Assembly (NCBI RefSeq): GCF_009755665.1
Contig: NZ_CP046622.1
Span: 5,087,001 to 5,151,000, forward strand
Direction: 5' to 3'
DNA: 64,000 bases
Source: Variovorax paradoxus
GTDB lineage: Bacteria; Pseudomonadota; Gammaproteobacteria; Burkholderiales; Burkholderiaceae_C
The notes under the pieces were generated by a model. That model made no database searches. It was not told the origin of the DNA and saw only the letters and a list, made by a program, of their open reading frames with translations. The translations under genes and the position numbers were made by a program. Positions 17,908-26,609 of the stretch are shown here, piece after piece. Position 1 is the stretch's first letter, and every line of letters starts with the position of its first letter.

Positions 17908-18417
17908 ATGACCAGCCCGCTGTACAACGCTTCTGTTCCCGTCATGCAGCAGATGCTGCGCGCCCTGTCCGACGTGCTCAAGAAGGCCGAAGACCACGCG
18001 ACGCAAAAAAATATCGATCCAAATGCGCTGCTGCAGGCGCGGCTGTTCGCTGACATGTTTCCGCTGGTACGTCAGGTACAGATCGCCGCAGACTTCTCCA
18101 AGGGCATTGCATCCCGCCTGGCTGGTGCCGAGGTGCCGTCCTGGCCCGACACTGAGGTCAGCTTCGCCGACCTGCAAGCGTTGATCGCCAAAGCTTTGGC
18201 CCATATCGGCTCCTTCAAGTCTGAGCAATTTGATGCAAGCGAAAGCCGCGAGATCGTATTGCGTCCCGGCACCCCCAAGGAAAAGAAGCTGACCGCAGGC
18301 GCATATCTTCTGCACTATGGACTGCCGCAGTTTTTCTTCCACGTGACCACCACTTATGCCATCTTGCGTCACAACGGTATTGAGATCGGTAAGCGCGACT
18401 ACATGGGTGTCTACTAA
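17908..18417 (+). CDS. DUF1993 domain-containing protein
   Basis: A 169-residue protein from ATG 17908. Family features visible are the N-terminal MTSPLYNASVPVMQQMLRALSDVLKKAEDHA, then LLQARLFADMFPLVRQVQIAADFSKG, SFADLQALIAKALAHI and the C-terminal FFFHVTTTYAILRHNGIEIGKRDYMG. DUF1993 proteins are small, single-domain helical-bundle proteins related in shape to the DinB/YfiT group; their role is unknown. The histidines at HYGLPQFFFH and the upstream helix could form a metal site as in DinB-like proteins, but that is inference. It stands alone between two non-coding stretches inside the accessory region. Confidence 0.85.
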   Translation: MTSPLYNASVPVMQQMLRALSDVLKKAEDHATQKNIDPNALLQARLFADMFPLVRQVQIAADFSKGIASRLAGAEVPSWPDTEVSFADLQALIAKALAHIGSFKSEQFDASESREIVLRPGTPKEKKLTAGAYLLHYGLPQFFFHVTTTYAILRHNGIEIGKRDYMGVY

Positions 18418-18736
18418 CCCAAGACAGACAGGAGTTCAGCCACTCTGGCCACTGCCGGTCAATAGCAACTAGAGCCTCCGTCGCTGCGCGATTTGAGCTA
18501 ACCGTGGATGGAGGCTCTATCCACCCTAATTTGCTTAGCGCCCGGTCAAATCTGACCAAATGTCTGCTGCGTTAGTCTGTGAATTACACAGTCGACCCGT
18601 TGCGGGCGTTCCACGTTGGTCTGCTGATGGCGGCTATGCAGCGGTTGCGGTCGCTGATCACATCGCGGTGAACTCACCGTTCCAGCCTATAGCGGTCATC
18701 GAGGTGACCGCACGATTGTCGACCCGATACCGGTCC
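18418..18736. other. non-coding stretch between convergent DUF1993 and nuclease genes, with a 9-bp inverted repeat
   Basis: No supported gene. It contains an inverted repeat AGAGCCTCC (18471-18479) and GGAGGCTCT (18510-18518) with a long loop and no T-run, so it is a poor terminator. The rest (about 18590-18720) again resembles degenerate extragenic repeat sequence. Confidence 0.45.
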
Positions 18737-21700
18737 TCAGCGTATCGCCGACGCTGCCGTCTCCACCAATCTCAGGTCATCATCCAGATCATCGAAGGTG
18801 TGTTGGATGCACTGTGTGAGCGGGCCTTTTGCGAACTGCATCGGCACGGGATTCTTGAAGACCAGATGGCTTTCAACGACGCACTCGTCTCCGAGGCCGA
18901 GGAACCGGGCTACAACGGCCGCGTGAGATCTCAGAAGTTCGACGCGATCAAGATGCTTTCGCAAGAGATCCCGCTTTCCATCTTCATCGACCTCGCCAGC
19001 AAAATCCATCAACTGCTCCGCGATCTCGCCGTATGTCTTCCGAAACTGTAGATCCTTGCACTCTATGACCAAAACCCGCCGGCTGCCCACGTCCCAGGCC
19101 AAAACGTCGACATCACCATAGTTGCGATCGAGCTTCCTGGCGAGCACTTTAGTCAGGGCAATTTCGGAATGCGTCTTCCAGCCGAGTGTCTCTATCTTCG
19201 CGCTCACGCTGGCATTGAACTCGTGACCATCGCGTCGACGAGCGTGGCCCGCATACTTGCGCATGGCTGGTCCAAGATGTCTGTCGGCATAGGTGCCATA
19301 GTAGTAGTTGCCGACCATGGAGCTGAACCCCTCTCTCACAGGGCCCGGAGCGCACAACATCTGAGGATCCGCGTCGTCCGTGAATTGCAGCAGCGGACGC
19401 CGCAAAAGACCGAGTCGGCGACGAAACCGCCATGAGGAGATATCTCGGTCGTCATGCCCTTCAGGCACCTGCCGCCAAGACAAACGGGGCAGGAGGCTCA
19501 ACGCAGTGACGATCTTTCGACCGATCCCGAGATCACCAGCCAGCTCCTCCAGCGCGCTTCGGCGAAGAACAAAAACAGGCTCCTTCATTTCGATGCCGTG
19601 ATTTTCGACAGCGTCAACGAATCGCCGGAATGCATCCAGCTCAACGCCAAACTCTGCGACCCAGGCATCTAGGAACTCCTGATCCAAGCCTCCGCTCCTC
19701 GCGTCCGGCGCGATGCTCGGCACCCGGAGGTTCTTCTCATAGCCGCGCGCTGAATCCTTGTAACGAACCTCGCTGGTCTTGCTGCCGAATTGCTCGATGA
19801 CGCTGTCTACGAAGTCATGCTCTACATGCACATCACCGAGCGGACGGATGACAATCTTGGACTCCATGAGGCCCCAATGAATCAGGTCGGACCAGCCGCC
19901 CAACTGATTAATCTGCGACGCCAGGGTCAGCAGCAAGCTGTGGTCCAACCGGCCAAGCTGTCGACCGCCTTCGAGGGAACAGTCGCACACAGCCATCTCC
20001 GACAGGACGCGCGAGCCATGAAACACGGCATTGAGCTTGAACTCCTGGTCGCGCATGGGTCCCAAGGCTGCCGCGGCATCTGTGCGCAATGCCAAGATCG
20101 CCGCGGAGGTTCGATGCCATCTGCTTCGTGAGACTGCCGCCACCTCATGGTTGAGCAAGACCTTCGAGAGCACATCGAGGCGATCCAGGCCGCGCAGATA
20201 CTCGCTCAGTTCATCCTCCAGCCGCCGTACGAGACTGTTCAAAAATACGCTGCAGGCCCGTCTCCCTGTCACGATGCCGCCGTTACGCATGTCGTGGACC
20301 TTCCACCCCAGACCCAGTCTCGTAGCCCCGTCCTCGTACGCGCTGATGTTGATCAAGCTCTTCTCGCCAAGCTCGGGAAAGTAGTCTCTGAACTCGCGTG
20401 CCGCAAAGACATGAGACTGCCTCGCCTGCGTATTCGGGACGATTTTTCGCAGCAGTTCTTCCGTATCGACCGAAAGTTCGCCAGAGAGGCGAGCTACGCC
20501 CGCGATGAGTGCTCTTACCAGCGCGGCTTCTGCAACGTTCAGCGGGTTGTAGAGAGCTCGGTCGAAGTCGGCGCCAATTGTCAGCTGGACAGTCCGACGC
20601 GCTGTTTGCACGTCGATCTCGATGGCACGTGCAGCGTCATCGGCCGTTCCCCCCGGTTGCTCCGGATCAAGTCCCACCTGGGGCGCGATGAAAATGCACT
20701 TCCACAGCACCGGACCGGGCCCGAGCCCTTCCGCGAAGGCTTCCTCGAAGTGGTCTGCCGAACGCCTGCACCACGTCCCCAGCATTTGCCATCGCTCATA
20801 GCTCCCGGTGAAAACGCCGCCTTCTGGTGAAGCCAGCTCGAACCACCACGCCCGTGCGCCCGTGCTGAACATGCCCATGAGGCCGGTGCCGCCCGTCGGC
20901 TCGACCTCTCCATAGAGCGGCCGCTGGTTCTCTTCTGAGAAGTGGCTTTGGCCATCAGTTTGCACAAACCTCCAGCTGCCGTCGATGAACTGTTCGGCGT
21001 GCATGTCCCAATCGGCGTTGAACGCGCGACGGGCTTCGAGCAGTGCGTTCTGTTGGATGGCAACGCTAAACTTCTTGCCGGCTGCCTCCACAGGGATGTC
21101 CGCATGGGGCACCAGATGCCCGTGCTGGGAGTCAGCCCAAGCCACCAGGTTGAGCAGACCATTCATGTTCTGAAGGCTAACGCCCATCTGGGTGAGCTGA
21201 TCCTGAGCCCTGAAGAGGCGCCAGAGTTGAAGAGGCTCCATCTCGCGCATCCATCCAAGGGTGTGGAAGTTAGCGGCACTTATGTTTTGAACTTTCCAGC
21301 GGGAACGGTCGTGCGCGTCCAGGGTAAAAGCAGCCCCTCTTCCGACACCGCAGAAGACGATCAACAGCACGCCGCGCTCAAAACCCTTGGTGTCAGAGCA
21401 TGCCTTCTGAACATGTGCGATGGCTTTTTCCACTTGGTGGCGCAATTCATCGGTGGGCTTGAAGATCCCACGCAGACCTTCCGGGTGAAAGTCATGAAGC
21501 GTGTCGACCACGAACACGACAGCAAGATGCTGTCCGACATCCACTTCACTGGCAACGCCACAGATGCTTCCCCAAGAGCCTCTCTGAAAAGGCAGCATCG
21601 GGCCTGCGCGTCCCAAGAGCGGTGAGCGAGAAAGCAGATTTGCGTACTGGTACGTGAGGCGATGCAGAAATATCTCGCGATTCCCATCCGTGCCCAGCGT

Positions 21701-22531
21701 CTCGATGAAGAACCTGCGGATGGCAGCAGTCACTGCCGTCGGCAGAAGGAGAAATAGACTCCCGTCCGCGACGGCAATCGGTCGGCGCTCGAGTTCCGAG
21801 TTATCGATCGACTGATCCCGCAATAGCCCAGGACCATCTGGCCCGAAGACGAAAGGAAGTAGGTGATCGATCTTGAGCCCTGCTTGAGCGAGGTCGGCCA
21901 TGCTGAACTGCACCAGCTTCTGGAGCTCATTGCGTTGTTGCACCAACTGCTTGGGCAGCACCTTCAGCCCAATCTCCGAACCAAGCTGGTTACGCTGCAA
22001 CCCTGCGCGACGGCAGACAAGATCCGAAAGCGTGAGAAGTGCGTATACCGCATCCACGACGGCCTGGAACCGTGGTTGCTCCGGGAGCTCATCAATCATT
22101 TCCACAACACGCTGCAGATAGAAGGTTGCGCTCTCCCAGGTGCCCTCAAGAACCAGGAAATTGCCACGGCGGGAGAAGATGTTGCCGACAAACACATCCT
22201 CGGCCGGGTCCTCAAGATGGCCATAGGCCAGGCCAATGGCCGAGAAGCCCTTCAACAGGATCGGGGATGTAGCGGCCTGAAGGCCGTCGCCGAAGGCGAC
22301 GCTCAGATGCACGAGCGCCTCAAGGCGGAGGCAATTGGTTTGCAGCGACGGCTGCAGCAGCAGTCCTGCATAAGTTGCGGCCAACCTCACCGGCTGAAAG
22401 CCGCGCAGGTCGCGCACCAGCGGCTTGCATTGCGCAGCAATCTGGCGAAGCCCGAGGGATCCCGTGAATGCAGCCATCGCCGCCGCCAATGTGCCGCCGT
22501 CGAGCAATTCGCGATTTTTCTGATTGACCAT
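18737..22531 (-). CDS. giant protein (about 1264 aa) with C-terminal PD-(D/E)XK nuclease domain; candidate defence effector
   Basis: I do not recognise a named family for the full protein. The start ATG at 22529-22531 is preferred because GGGAGG sits eight bases upstream; the frame remains open to a TTG at 22849 (1370 residues). The C-terminal about 150 residues form a restriction-endonuclease-like core. A helix SEIALTKVLARKLDR (E1123) is followed by NYGDVDVLAWD (D1140, D1142) and VLVIECKDL (E1157, K1159), then a helix with YGEIAEQL, the classic E-D-ExK order. The preceding about 1100 residues have no motif I can name; they look soluble and mostly helical with some beta segments. The gene follows a KAP NTPase gene on the same strand after 619 bp. 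A role in defence is inferred from island context. Confidence 0.8.
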   Translation of the reverse strand: MVNQKNRELLDGGTLAAAMAAFTGSLGLRQIAAQCKPLVRDLRGFQPVRLAATYAGLLLQPSLQTNCLRLEALVHLSVAFGDGLQAATSPILLKGFSAIGLAYGHLEDPAEDVFVGNIFSRRGNFLVLEGTWESATFYLQRVVEMIDELPEQPRFQAVVDAVYALLTLSDLVCRRAGLQRNQLGSEIGLKVLPKQLVQQRNELQKLVQFSMADLAQAGLKIDHLLPFVFGPDGPGLLRDQSIDNSELERRPIAVADGSLFLLLPTAVTAAIRRFFIETLGTDGNREIFLHRLTYQYANLLSRSPLLGRAGPMLPFQRGSWGSICGVASEVDVGQHLAVVFVVDTLHDFHPEGLRGIFKPTDELRHQVEKAIAHVQKACSDTKGFERGVLLIVFCGVGRGAAFTLDAHDRSRWKVQNISAANFHTLGWMREMEPLQLWRLFRAQDQLTQMGVSLQNMNGLLNLVAWADSQHGHLVPHADIPVEAAGKKFSVAIQQNALLEARRAFNADWDMHAEQFIDGSWRFVQTDGQSHFSEENQRPLYGEVEPTGGTGLMGMFSTGARAWWFELASPEGGVFTGSYERWQMLGTWCRRSADHFEEAFAEGLGPGPVLWKCIFIAPQVGLDPEQPGGTADDAARAIEIDVQTARRTVQLTIGADFDRALYNPLNVAEAALVRALIAGVARLSGELSVDTEELLRKIVPNTQARQSHVFAAREFRDYFPELGEKSLINISAYEDGATRLGLGWKVHDMRNGGIVTGRRACSVFLNSLVRRLEDELSEYLRGLDRLDVLSKVLLNHEVAAVSRSRWHRTSAAILALRTDAAAALGPMRDQEFKLNAVFHGSRVLSEMAVCDCSLEGGRQLGRLDHSLLLTLASQINQLGGWSDLIHWGLMESKIVIRPLGDVHVEHDFVDSVIEQFGSKTSEVRYKDSARGYEKNLRVPSIAPDARSGGLDQEFLDAWVAEFGVELDAFRRFVDAVENHGIEMKEPVFVLRRSALEELAGDLGIGRKIVTALSLLPRLSWRQVPEGHDDRDISSWRFRRRLGLLRRPLLQFTDDADPQMLCAPGPVREGFSSMVGNYYYGTYADRHLGPAMRKYAGHARRRDGHEFNASVSAKIETLGWKTHSEIALTKVLARKLDRNYGDVDVLAWDVGSRRVLVIECKDLQFRKTYGEIAEQLMDFAGEVDEDGKRDLLRKHLDRVELLRSHAAVVARFLGLGDECVVESHLVFKNPVPMQFAKGPLTQCIQHTFDDLDDDLRLVETAASAIR

Positions 22532-23150
22532 CCTCTTCGCCTCCCGAATCCTTGTGAGCCAGCCCCGAGGCGAAGCCGCACCAGGATCAGATGAAAACGT
22601 CCCCCCCCCGGCCACGGCATGTGCTAACACCGAACTAGCCTCATCTTGCCAGCGTTTCTTGCAAGGACGTCTCCGCGTTCCGCGGACCGCATCGGCGAAC
22701 AGGACCCGCTGAGCTTTGCGGAAGGCTGGCGATCCGGAATGAGGCGGCTCGTGAAATGCTTCATCGGCAGATCCCGTCAGATCGTCCGGCTGTTCTGCAG
22801 CGATAGCGGATATTAAGGCGGTCAGCCCGGCTTCGGGTTGTGGGTCCAAAAACGGAAGTTGGTGAGGCCTGCGTAGATCGCTTGAAAGCCCACGCTCAAC
22901 GCTCAGGGATCAGGACACGCAGCGAGCGTAGGTGCGTGAGCCCAACGCATTGCAGGATTGGAGCGCGAACTCGCCCGCTCACCTAGTGAGTAGGCAGCGG
23001 GTCATCCACAGCATCATCCACTCACCAGCGCCTCGCTCCGCCGAACCGAGAACCGACGCGCGTTGCTCCGGAGCCTCGCCCACCAAAGTCGAAGCACTAA
23101 GGGGTGCGGAGCGCCGAAACTGCAGCTCGCAGCACTGGACCCGGTTGGCG
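22532..23150. other. 619-bp gap between KAP NTPase and nuclease genes, with a 9-base poly-C (poly-G on the coding strand)
   Basis: Nothing here is a convincing gene. The part from 22532 to 22849 is an open in-frame extension of the nuclease gene, translated as a low-complexity Pro/Arg/Gly-rich sequence. It includes a run of nine C at 22601-22609, which would read as three glycines. The rest has no recognised feature. The gap probably holds the promoter of the nuclease gene. Confidence 0.5.
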
Positions 23151-26126
23151 TCAAGCTGCGATTTCCGCCTCAGGCGTGGAGGGCTCGTCGGCCAGTTCAT
23201 CGAGCACGGCGAACACGCCATCAAGATCGTCGCGATAAACCGCGATGTAGTTCGATGTGAGGACGCATCGCCCGCTGGCGAGCAGATCGCATCCTCTGAT
23301 GTGCTCGCGATGTTGTCGCCAGTAGCGCCCCATCTCATTCGCATCCAGCCCTCCGGGAAGTCCAGCCTTGGTCGCGACGTAGCCATCCTCATCATCGCCC
23401 GAAAAGAATGAGTTGCTTAGATTCGATAGACAGTGGTCGAGGAATAGAAGTACGTTGTTCTCATGGATTTCAGGGTTGAAGCAGGTGCCGAACACGTAGT
23501 CATTCATTGCTTTCGCTATGCCACAGCCGTCCTCAACCCCATCCTCGTCATAGTACCCACAGCCGACACCTGAGCCATTTGGGGGACGCGAATTGCTGAG
23601 TTGGTAGATCACGAACAATTTAACAGTTGAACGCGCCGAGGCGACCCGCTGGGCCAACGCATTGGCACCGTGCTCGGACTGAGGGTCACGCGATGCTTCT
23701 TCAATAAGCTTCGCAAAGGCTATGCCGAGGAACGCTTCAGCTGGCTCGTCATCTGCTTCCGCAAAGAAGTTTCGCTGTGAATCGATGTAGGTCCGCTTGA
23801 ACAGAGTAAACACCTCTTGCGACAGCTTCCTCATCCCCATCAAGGCGAGCGTGCTGACCATCCCAGACGTGGCGGCCGTCTTATCGTGATGGACGATGAG
23901 TGCCGTGTGCACATTGTGCAGTTGCCCCTTGCGATCAGCGGAACACTGAAGTCTGAACAACATGAGATCGTTCCAACCAAGAACGCCACGATCGGGACTT
24001 GCAAGTCGTTCAAGCATCCCCTTCCCTAGATAGGTCCGCTCTCCGAACAACCGCCACGCAATCTCTATAACGTTCTCAGCGCTGTTCGGAAGGCGTCGCC
24101 CGGACGTCCTTCCCCAACCGGCACGGTCCAACAGTCGCAGCAGGGAATAGATCGACCGCTGACGCAGTCCCCGGTCGTCGTTCTCGAACGCGGAGTAACG
24201 CGGCAAATATTCGATGAGCGTGTCTATAGCGTCTTCGGCCAAAACGCTAGTGAAGTCATGAGACTCATTGACTAGCACCCGCCAGAACTGATCGTGAGCA
24301 TGCTCTCCCCGCACTAACTCAAAGTCCGGCGATGTGAGTACTGAAACGATAGGTTCGCCCTTTCGAACTCGCTTTATTGCGTCTTGGTACAGAACAAACG
24401 TATCCTGCGGCTCTGGAGTCGCAAACCGAACAATGAGCTTGAGGTACGCCTCCAAGTTCCTTAAGCCGCTGCTGTTGAAGCAAGCACGGGACCGAAGAAC
24501 CGACTCCTCGACGTTGCCTCCACTGCCAATCTCCAACGTTTCAGCATCGAATAACTGCGCCAACAAAAACCTCGCGGTACCCTGCAGCTCGCCCTTCAGC
24601 TGTGCAAACGCCTCAGCGTTCTTGAATTCTCGATTTCCGTATTCGCGCCGCAGCGAGAAGGTACCGCTTCGACCCTCAGTCTCCTCCGCATAAATTCGCC
24701 GGAACAGCCCGGGGTAGTTCAGATGCAGCAACATGAGGTTGATGAGGTCCCGCTTATTGAAGTCGGTTCTGCCCAAGTTGGACTTCTCGATCTGCATCAG
24801 GAGTATCGCGTTGACGAAACGCTTTACTTTGCGCAGGTCGCCAACAAGAGGCAGGTAATTCGCGGCCAGATCACCATCCAGTATGTCCGCCAATTCGTTA
24901 AGTACGGCACCGAGCTTGACCATCGTGTCGGACGGCACCGAGCCAAGCTGGCTTTCATCCCGTTCCCAATTACGCCGCAAGAAGTCGCGAAGGCTGGAGC
25001 TATCGACGAACAGGCTCAACTTGACCGTCACAAACTTCTCGAGAAACTCGCGCGCCCTAGGACCCTCCTCCTTGCTTCCTGCAAGCACTTCAGTGTCATA
25101 GCAGAGGACATATGTGGCCTGAGACAAATTGAACGTCCGCCTCGTTGCGAACAGAACATTGTTCATGGTCTTCGCATCCAGACGATCCAAGTCGTCAATG
25201 ACGATGATCACGCGGCGGTCGATGCGGCGGAGGACCTCGTCAATGTCATCGAGAAGTTCATCGACCGTTTCCTGCGAAGGCTCCATCGAAAGCTTGAAAC
25301 CCAGGAACGAAAAATCGGCCTTTCCCTTGATAAGTCGTGAATATCGAGATGCTGCTGGCCTGAATTCTGGAACGAAGACTTTGCTCTGAATCGCGGCCGA
25401 CAGATCGCGGATCAGGCGGTCTGCAAGGTCGGGCTCCGAGGCGTAGCGAAGCGGCTCGAATCGACAAACAATAACCTTGTCCGTGGCACTTTTCCAATAG
25501 TGCTCAGCCAGATTGATGAAACTGGTTTTCCCCACACCCCATGGGCCGTCAACACCAAAGACTAGTCCTGGATGCGCGCCGCTTGAAAGAACAGTTTCTG
25601 CGAACGACTTGGCCTGTGCTTCACTTGCAAGTAGATCGTCCTTCTTGTCCCCAATCTCCTCGTCCGCGATAAAGTGCAGCTGCGAAGTCCGCTTTTTCGG
25701 CCTTGGCCAGTGTTGCTGAAGGAGAGGTGACAGAAGTACAAAGCAGAGAAGGATGAAGATGGCCGGCGCCCAATCCGGGTCTGCAGACATGAACGCCGCA
25801 TGTAACTTTGTAAGCAAGGGCGAAGCTAACTCACTCGACCAAGCTCCGATGACCACCGCCCCGAGTAAGTCAATCCGATAGCTCTGCCCGATACGCGCAA
25901 CAGTCAAGTGTGCATTTCGTTCGACTGCGTAAGTCAGGCAAAGTGCAATCCCAGCCAAGATCCCCGCGACTTTTATCCAGAGTGCAACTTCGATCAGTTG
26001 TGGGGCGAAGTTGCCGCCGAGGTAGAAAGCCAGCCGAAAGATCTCCGCTCCGACGAAACCAACAACGAACATTTTGGCGAAGACCAAGAGTTCGGGCATC
26101 TTCATGGTTGACTTCTTGGCTGCCAT
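23151..26126 (-). CDS. KAP-family P-loop NTPase with N-terminal membrane helices
   Basis: A 991-residue protein from ATG 26124-26126, chosen because GGAGGAGGAG lies just upstream; the upstream ATG at 26141 includes that ribosome-binding site. Four hydrophobic segments occur in the first about 140 residues. The KAP NTPase domain follows, with Walker A GPWGVGKTS (about 194-202), the family motif CRFEPLRY, Walker B VIIVIDDLDRLD (about 306-317) and a helical lid (LVGDLRKVKRFVNA). The C-terminal half is a long helical region without a known domain. KAP NTPases are membrane-associated and occur in several phage-defence and exclusion systems. Codon use and GC are clearly lower than in the flanking chromosomal genes, a sign of transfer. 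Confidence 0.88.
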   Translation of the reverse strand: MAAKKSTMKMPELLVFAKMFVVGFVGAEIFRLAFYLGGNFAPQLIEVALWIKVAGILAGIALCLTYAVERNAHLTVARIGQSYRIDLLGAVVIGAWSSELASPLLTKLHAAFMSADPDWAPAIFILLCFVLLSPLLQQHWPRPKKRTSQLHFIADEEIGDKKDDLLASEAQAKSFAETVLSSGAHPGLVFGVDGPWGVGKTSFINLAEHYWKSATDKVIVCRFEPLRYASEPDLADRLIRDLSAAIQSKVFVPEFRPAASRYSRLIKGKADFSFLGFKLSMEPSQETVDELLDDIDEVLRRIDRRVIIVIDDLDRLDAKTMNNVLFATRRTFNLSQATYVLCYDTEVLAGSKEEGPRAREFLEKFVTVKLSLFVDSSSLRDFLRRNWERDESQLGSVPSDTMVKLGAVLNELADILDGDLAANYLPLVGDLRKVKRFVNAILLMQIEKSNLGRTDFNKRDLINLMLLHLNYPGLFRRIYAEETEGRSGTFSLRREYGNREFKNAEAFAQLKGELQGTARFLLAQLFDAETLEIGSGGNVEESVLRSRACFNSSGLRNLEAYLKLIVRFATPEPQDTFVLYQDAIKRVRKGEPIVSVLTSPDFELVRGEHAHDQFWRVLVNESHDFTSVLAEDAIDTLIEYLPRYSAFENDDRGLRQRSIYSLLRLLDRAGWGRTSGRRLPNSAENVIEIAWRLFGERTYLGKGMLERLASPDRGVLGWNDLMLFRLQCSADRKGQLHNVHTALIVHHDKTAATSGMVSTLALMGMRKLSQEVFTLFKRTYIDSQRNFFAEADDEPAEAFLGIAFAKLIEEASRDPQSEHGANALAQRVASARSTVKLFVIYQLSNSRPPNGSGVGCGYYDEDGVEDGCGIAKAMNDYVFGTCFNPEIHENNVLLFLDHCLSNLSNSFFSGDDEDGYVATKAGLPGGLDANEMGRYWRQHREHIRGCDLLASGRCVLTSNYIAVYRDDLDGVFAVLDELADEPSTPEAEIAA

Positions 26127-26440
26127 CAACTCCTCCTCCATATGTGACTTGGACTGGCACCCGCCTGCTCAGAACTGTCGAGACATACCGCGACTGCGTG
26201 GAAGCCCAGAGCGAGGTATGGATCAAAACACGAAGCATAGCTGCCGTTCACGAAGGTCGGCTTCAGGACCGGAGGCGGACACTTAGGTTGCACATCGTGA
26301 GGGACGGCAGCCGGTCTGAAGCAGACGTTGCCGCGCCTTGAATGCGCTTAGCCAAGCTGCTGCGATGCTGTACATCGACCGGCACCTCAGCTACCGTGGA
26401 ATCCTCGGACTCACCTGGCGATAGAAAAGCATTCCCCAGC
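26127..26440. other. non-coding stretch upstream of the KAP gene
   Basis: Over 300 bases between the KAP gene and the tRNA terminator. I find no supported gene, no integrase fragment and no clear promoter; the KAP promoter should lie here. Confidence 0.45.
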
Positions 26441-26441
26441 C

Positions 26442-26484
26442 CAAAAAGCAAAAAGACCGGAAGCCTTTGGAGCTTCCGGTCTTT
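26442..26484 (-). terminator. rho-independent terminator of tRNA-Arg
   Basis: A 13-bp perfect stem, arms 26452-26464 and 26472-26484 (AAAGACCGGAAGC and its complement), with a 7-base loop. On the minus strand it is followed by T-rich sequence (complement of the A-run at 26442-26454). The plus side is also T-rich (ATTTATTT), so it may work in both directions. Confidence 0.88.
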
Positions 26485-26491
26485 ATTTATT

Positions 26492-26566
26492 TGGTCCCGC
26501 CGCCAGGAATCGAACCTGGATCTCAGCCTTCGGAGGGCCGAATTCTATCCGTTGAAATACAGCGAG
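26492..26566 (-). tRNA. tRNA-Arg (anticodon CCG)
   Basis: Read on the minus strand, 75 nt including an encoded CCA. The acceptor strands CTCGCTG and CGGCGGG pair throughout, with two G-U pairs. The D-arm loop is AACGGATA. The anticodon stem is CGGCC/GGCTG with loop CTCCGAA, which gives anticodon CCG. The T arm is CCAGG-TTCGATT-CCTGG. Two oddities are a C at position 1 and a T-T opposition at 10-25. The 3' end faces the accessory island and the terminator follows directly. Confidence 0.85.
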
Positions 26567-26609
26567 GAATCTGCGTTCCGGCAAAACCGGAGCCACGCAT
26601 TATCGCCTA

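Noticed and set aside
26263..26451. 62-codon minus-strand open frame upstream of the tRNA terminator
   Set aside because: No ribosome-binding site, family or composition supporting a gene.
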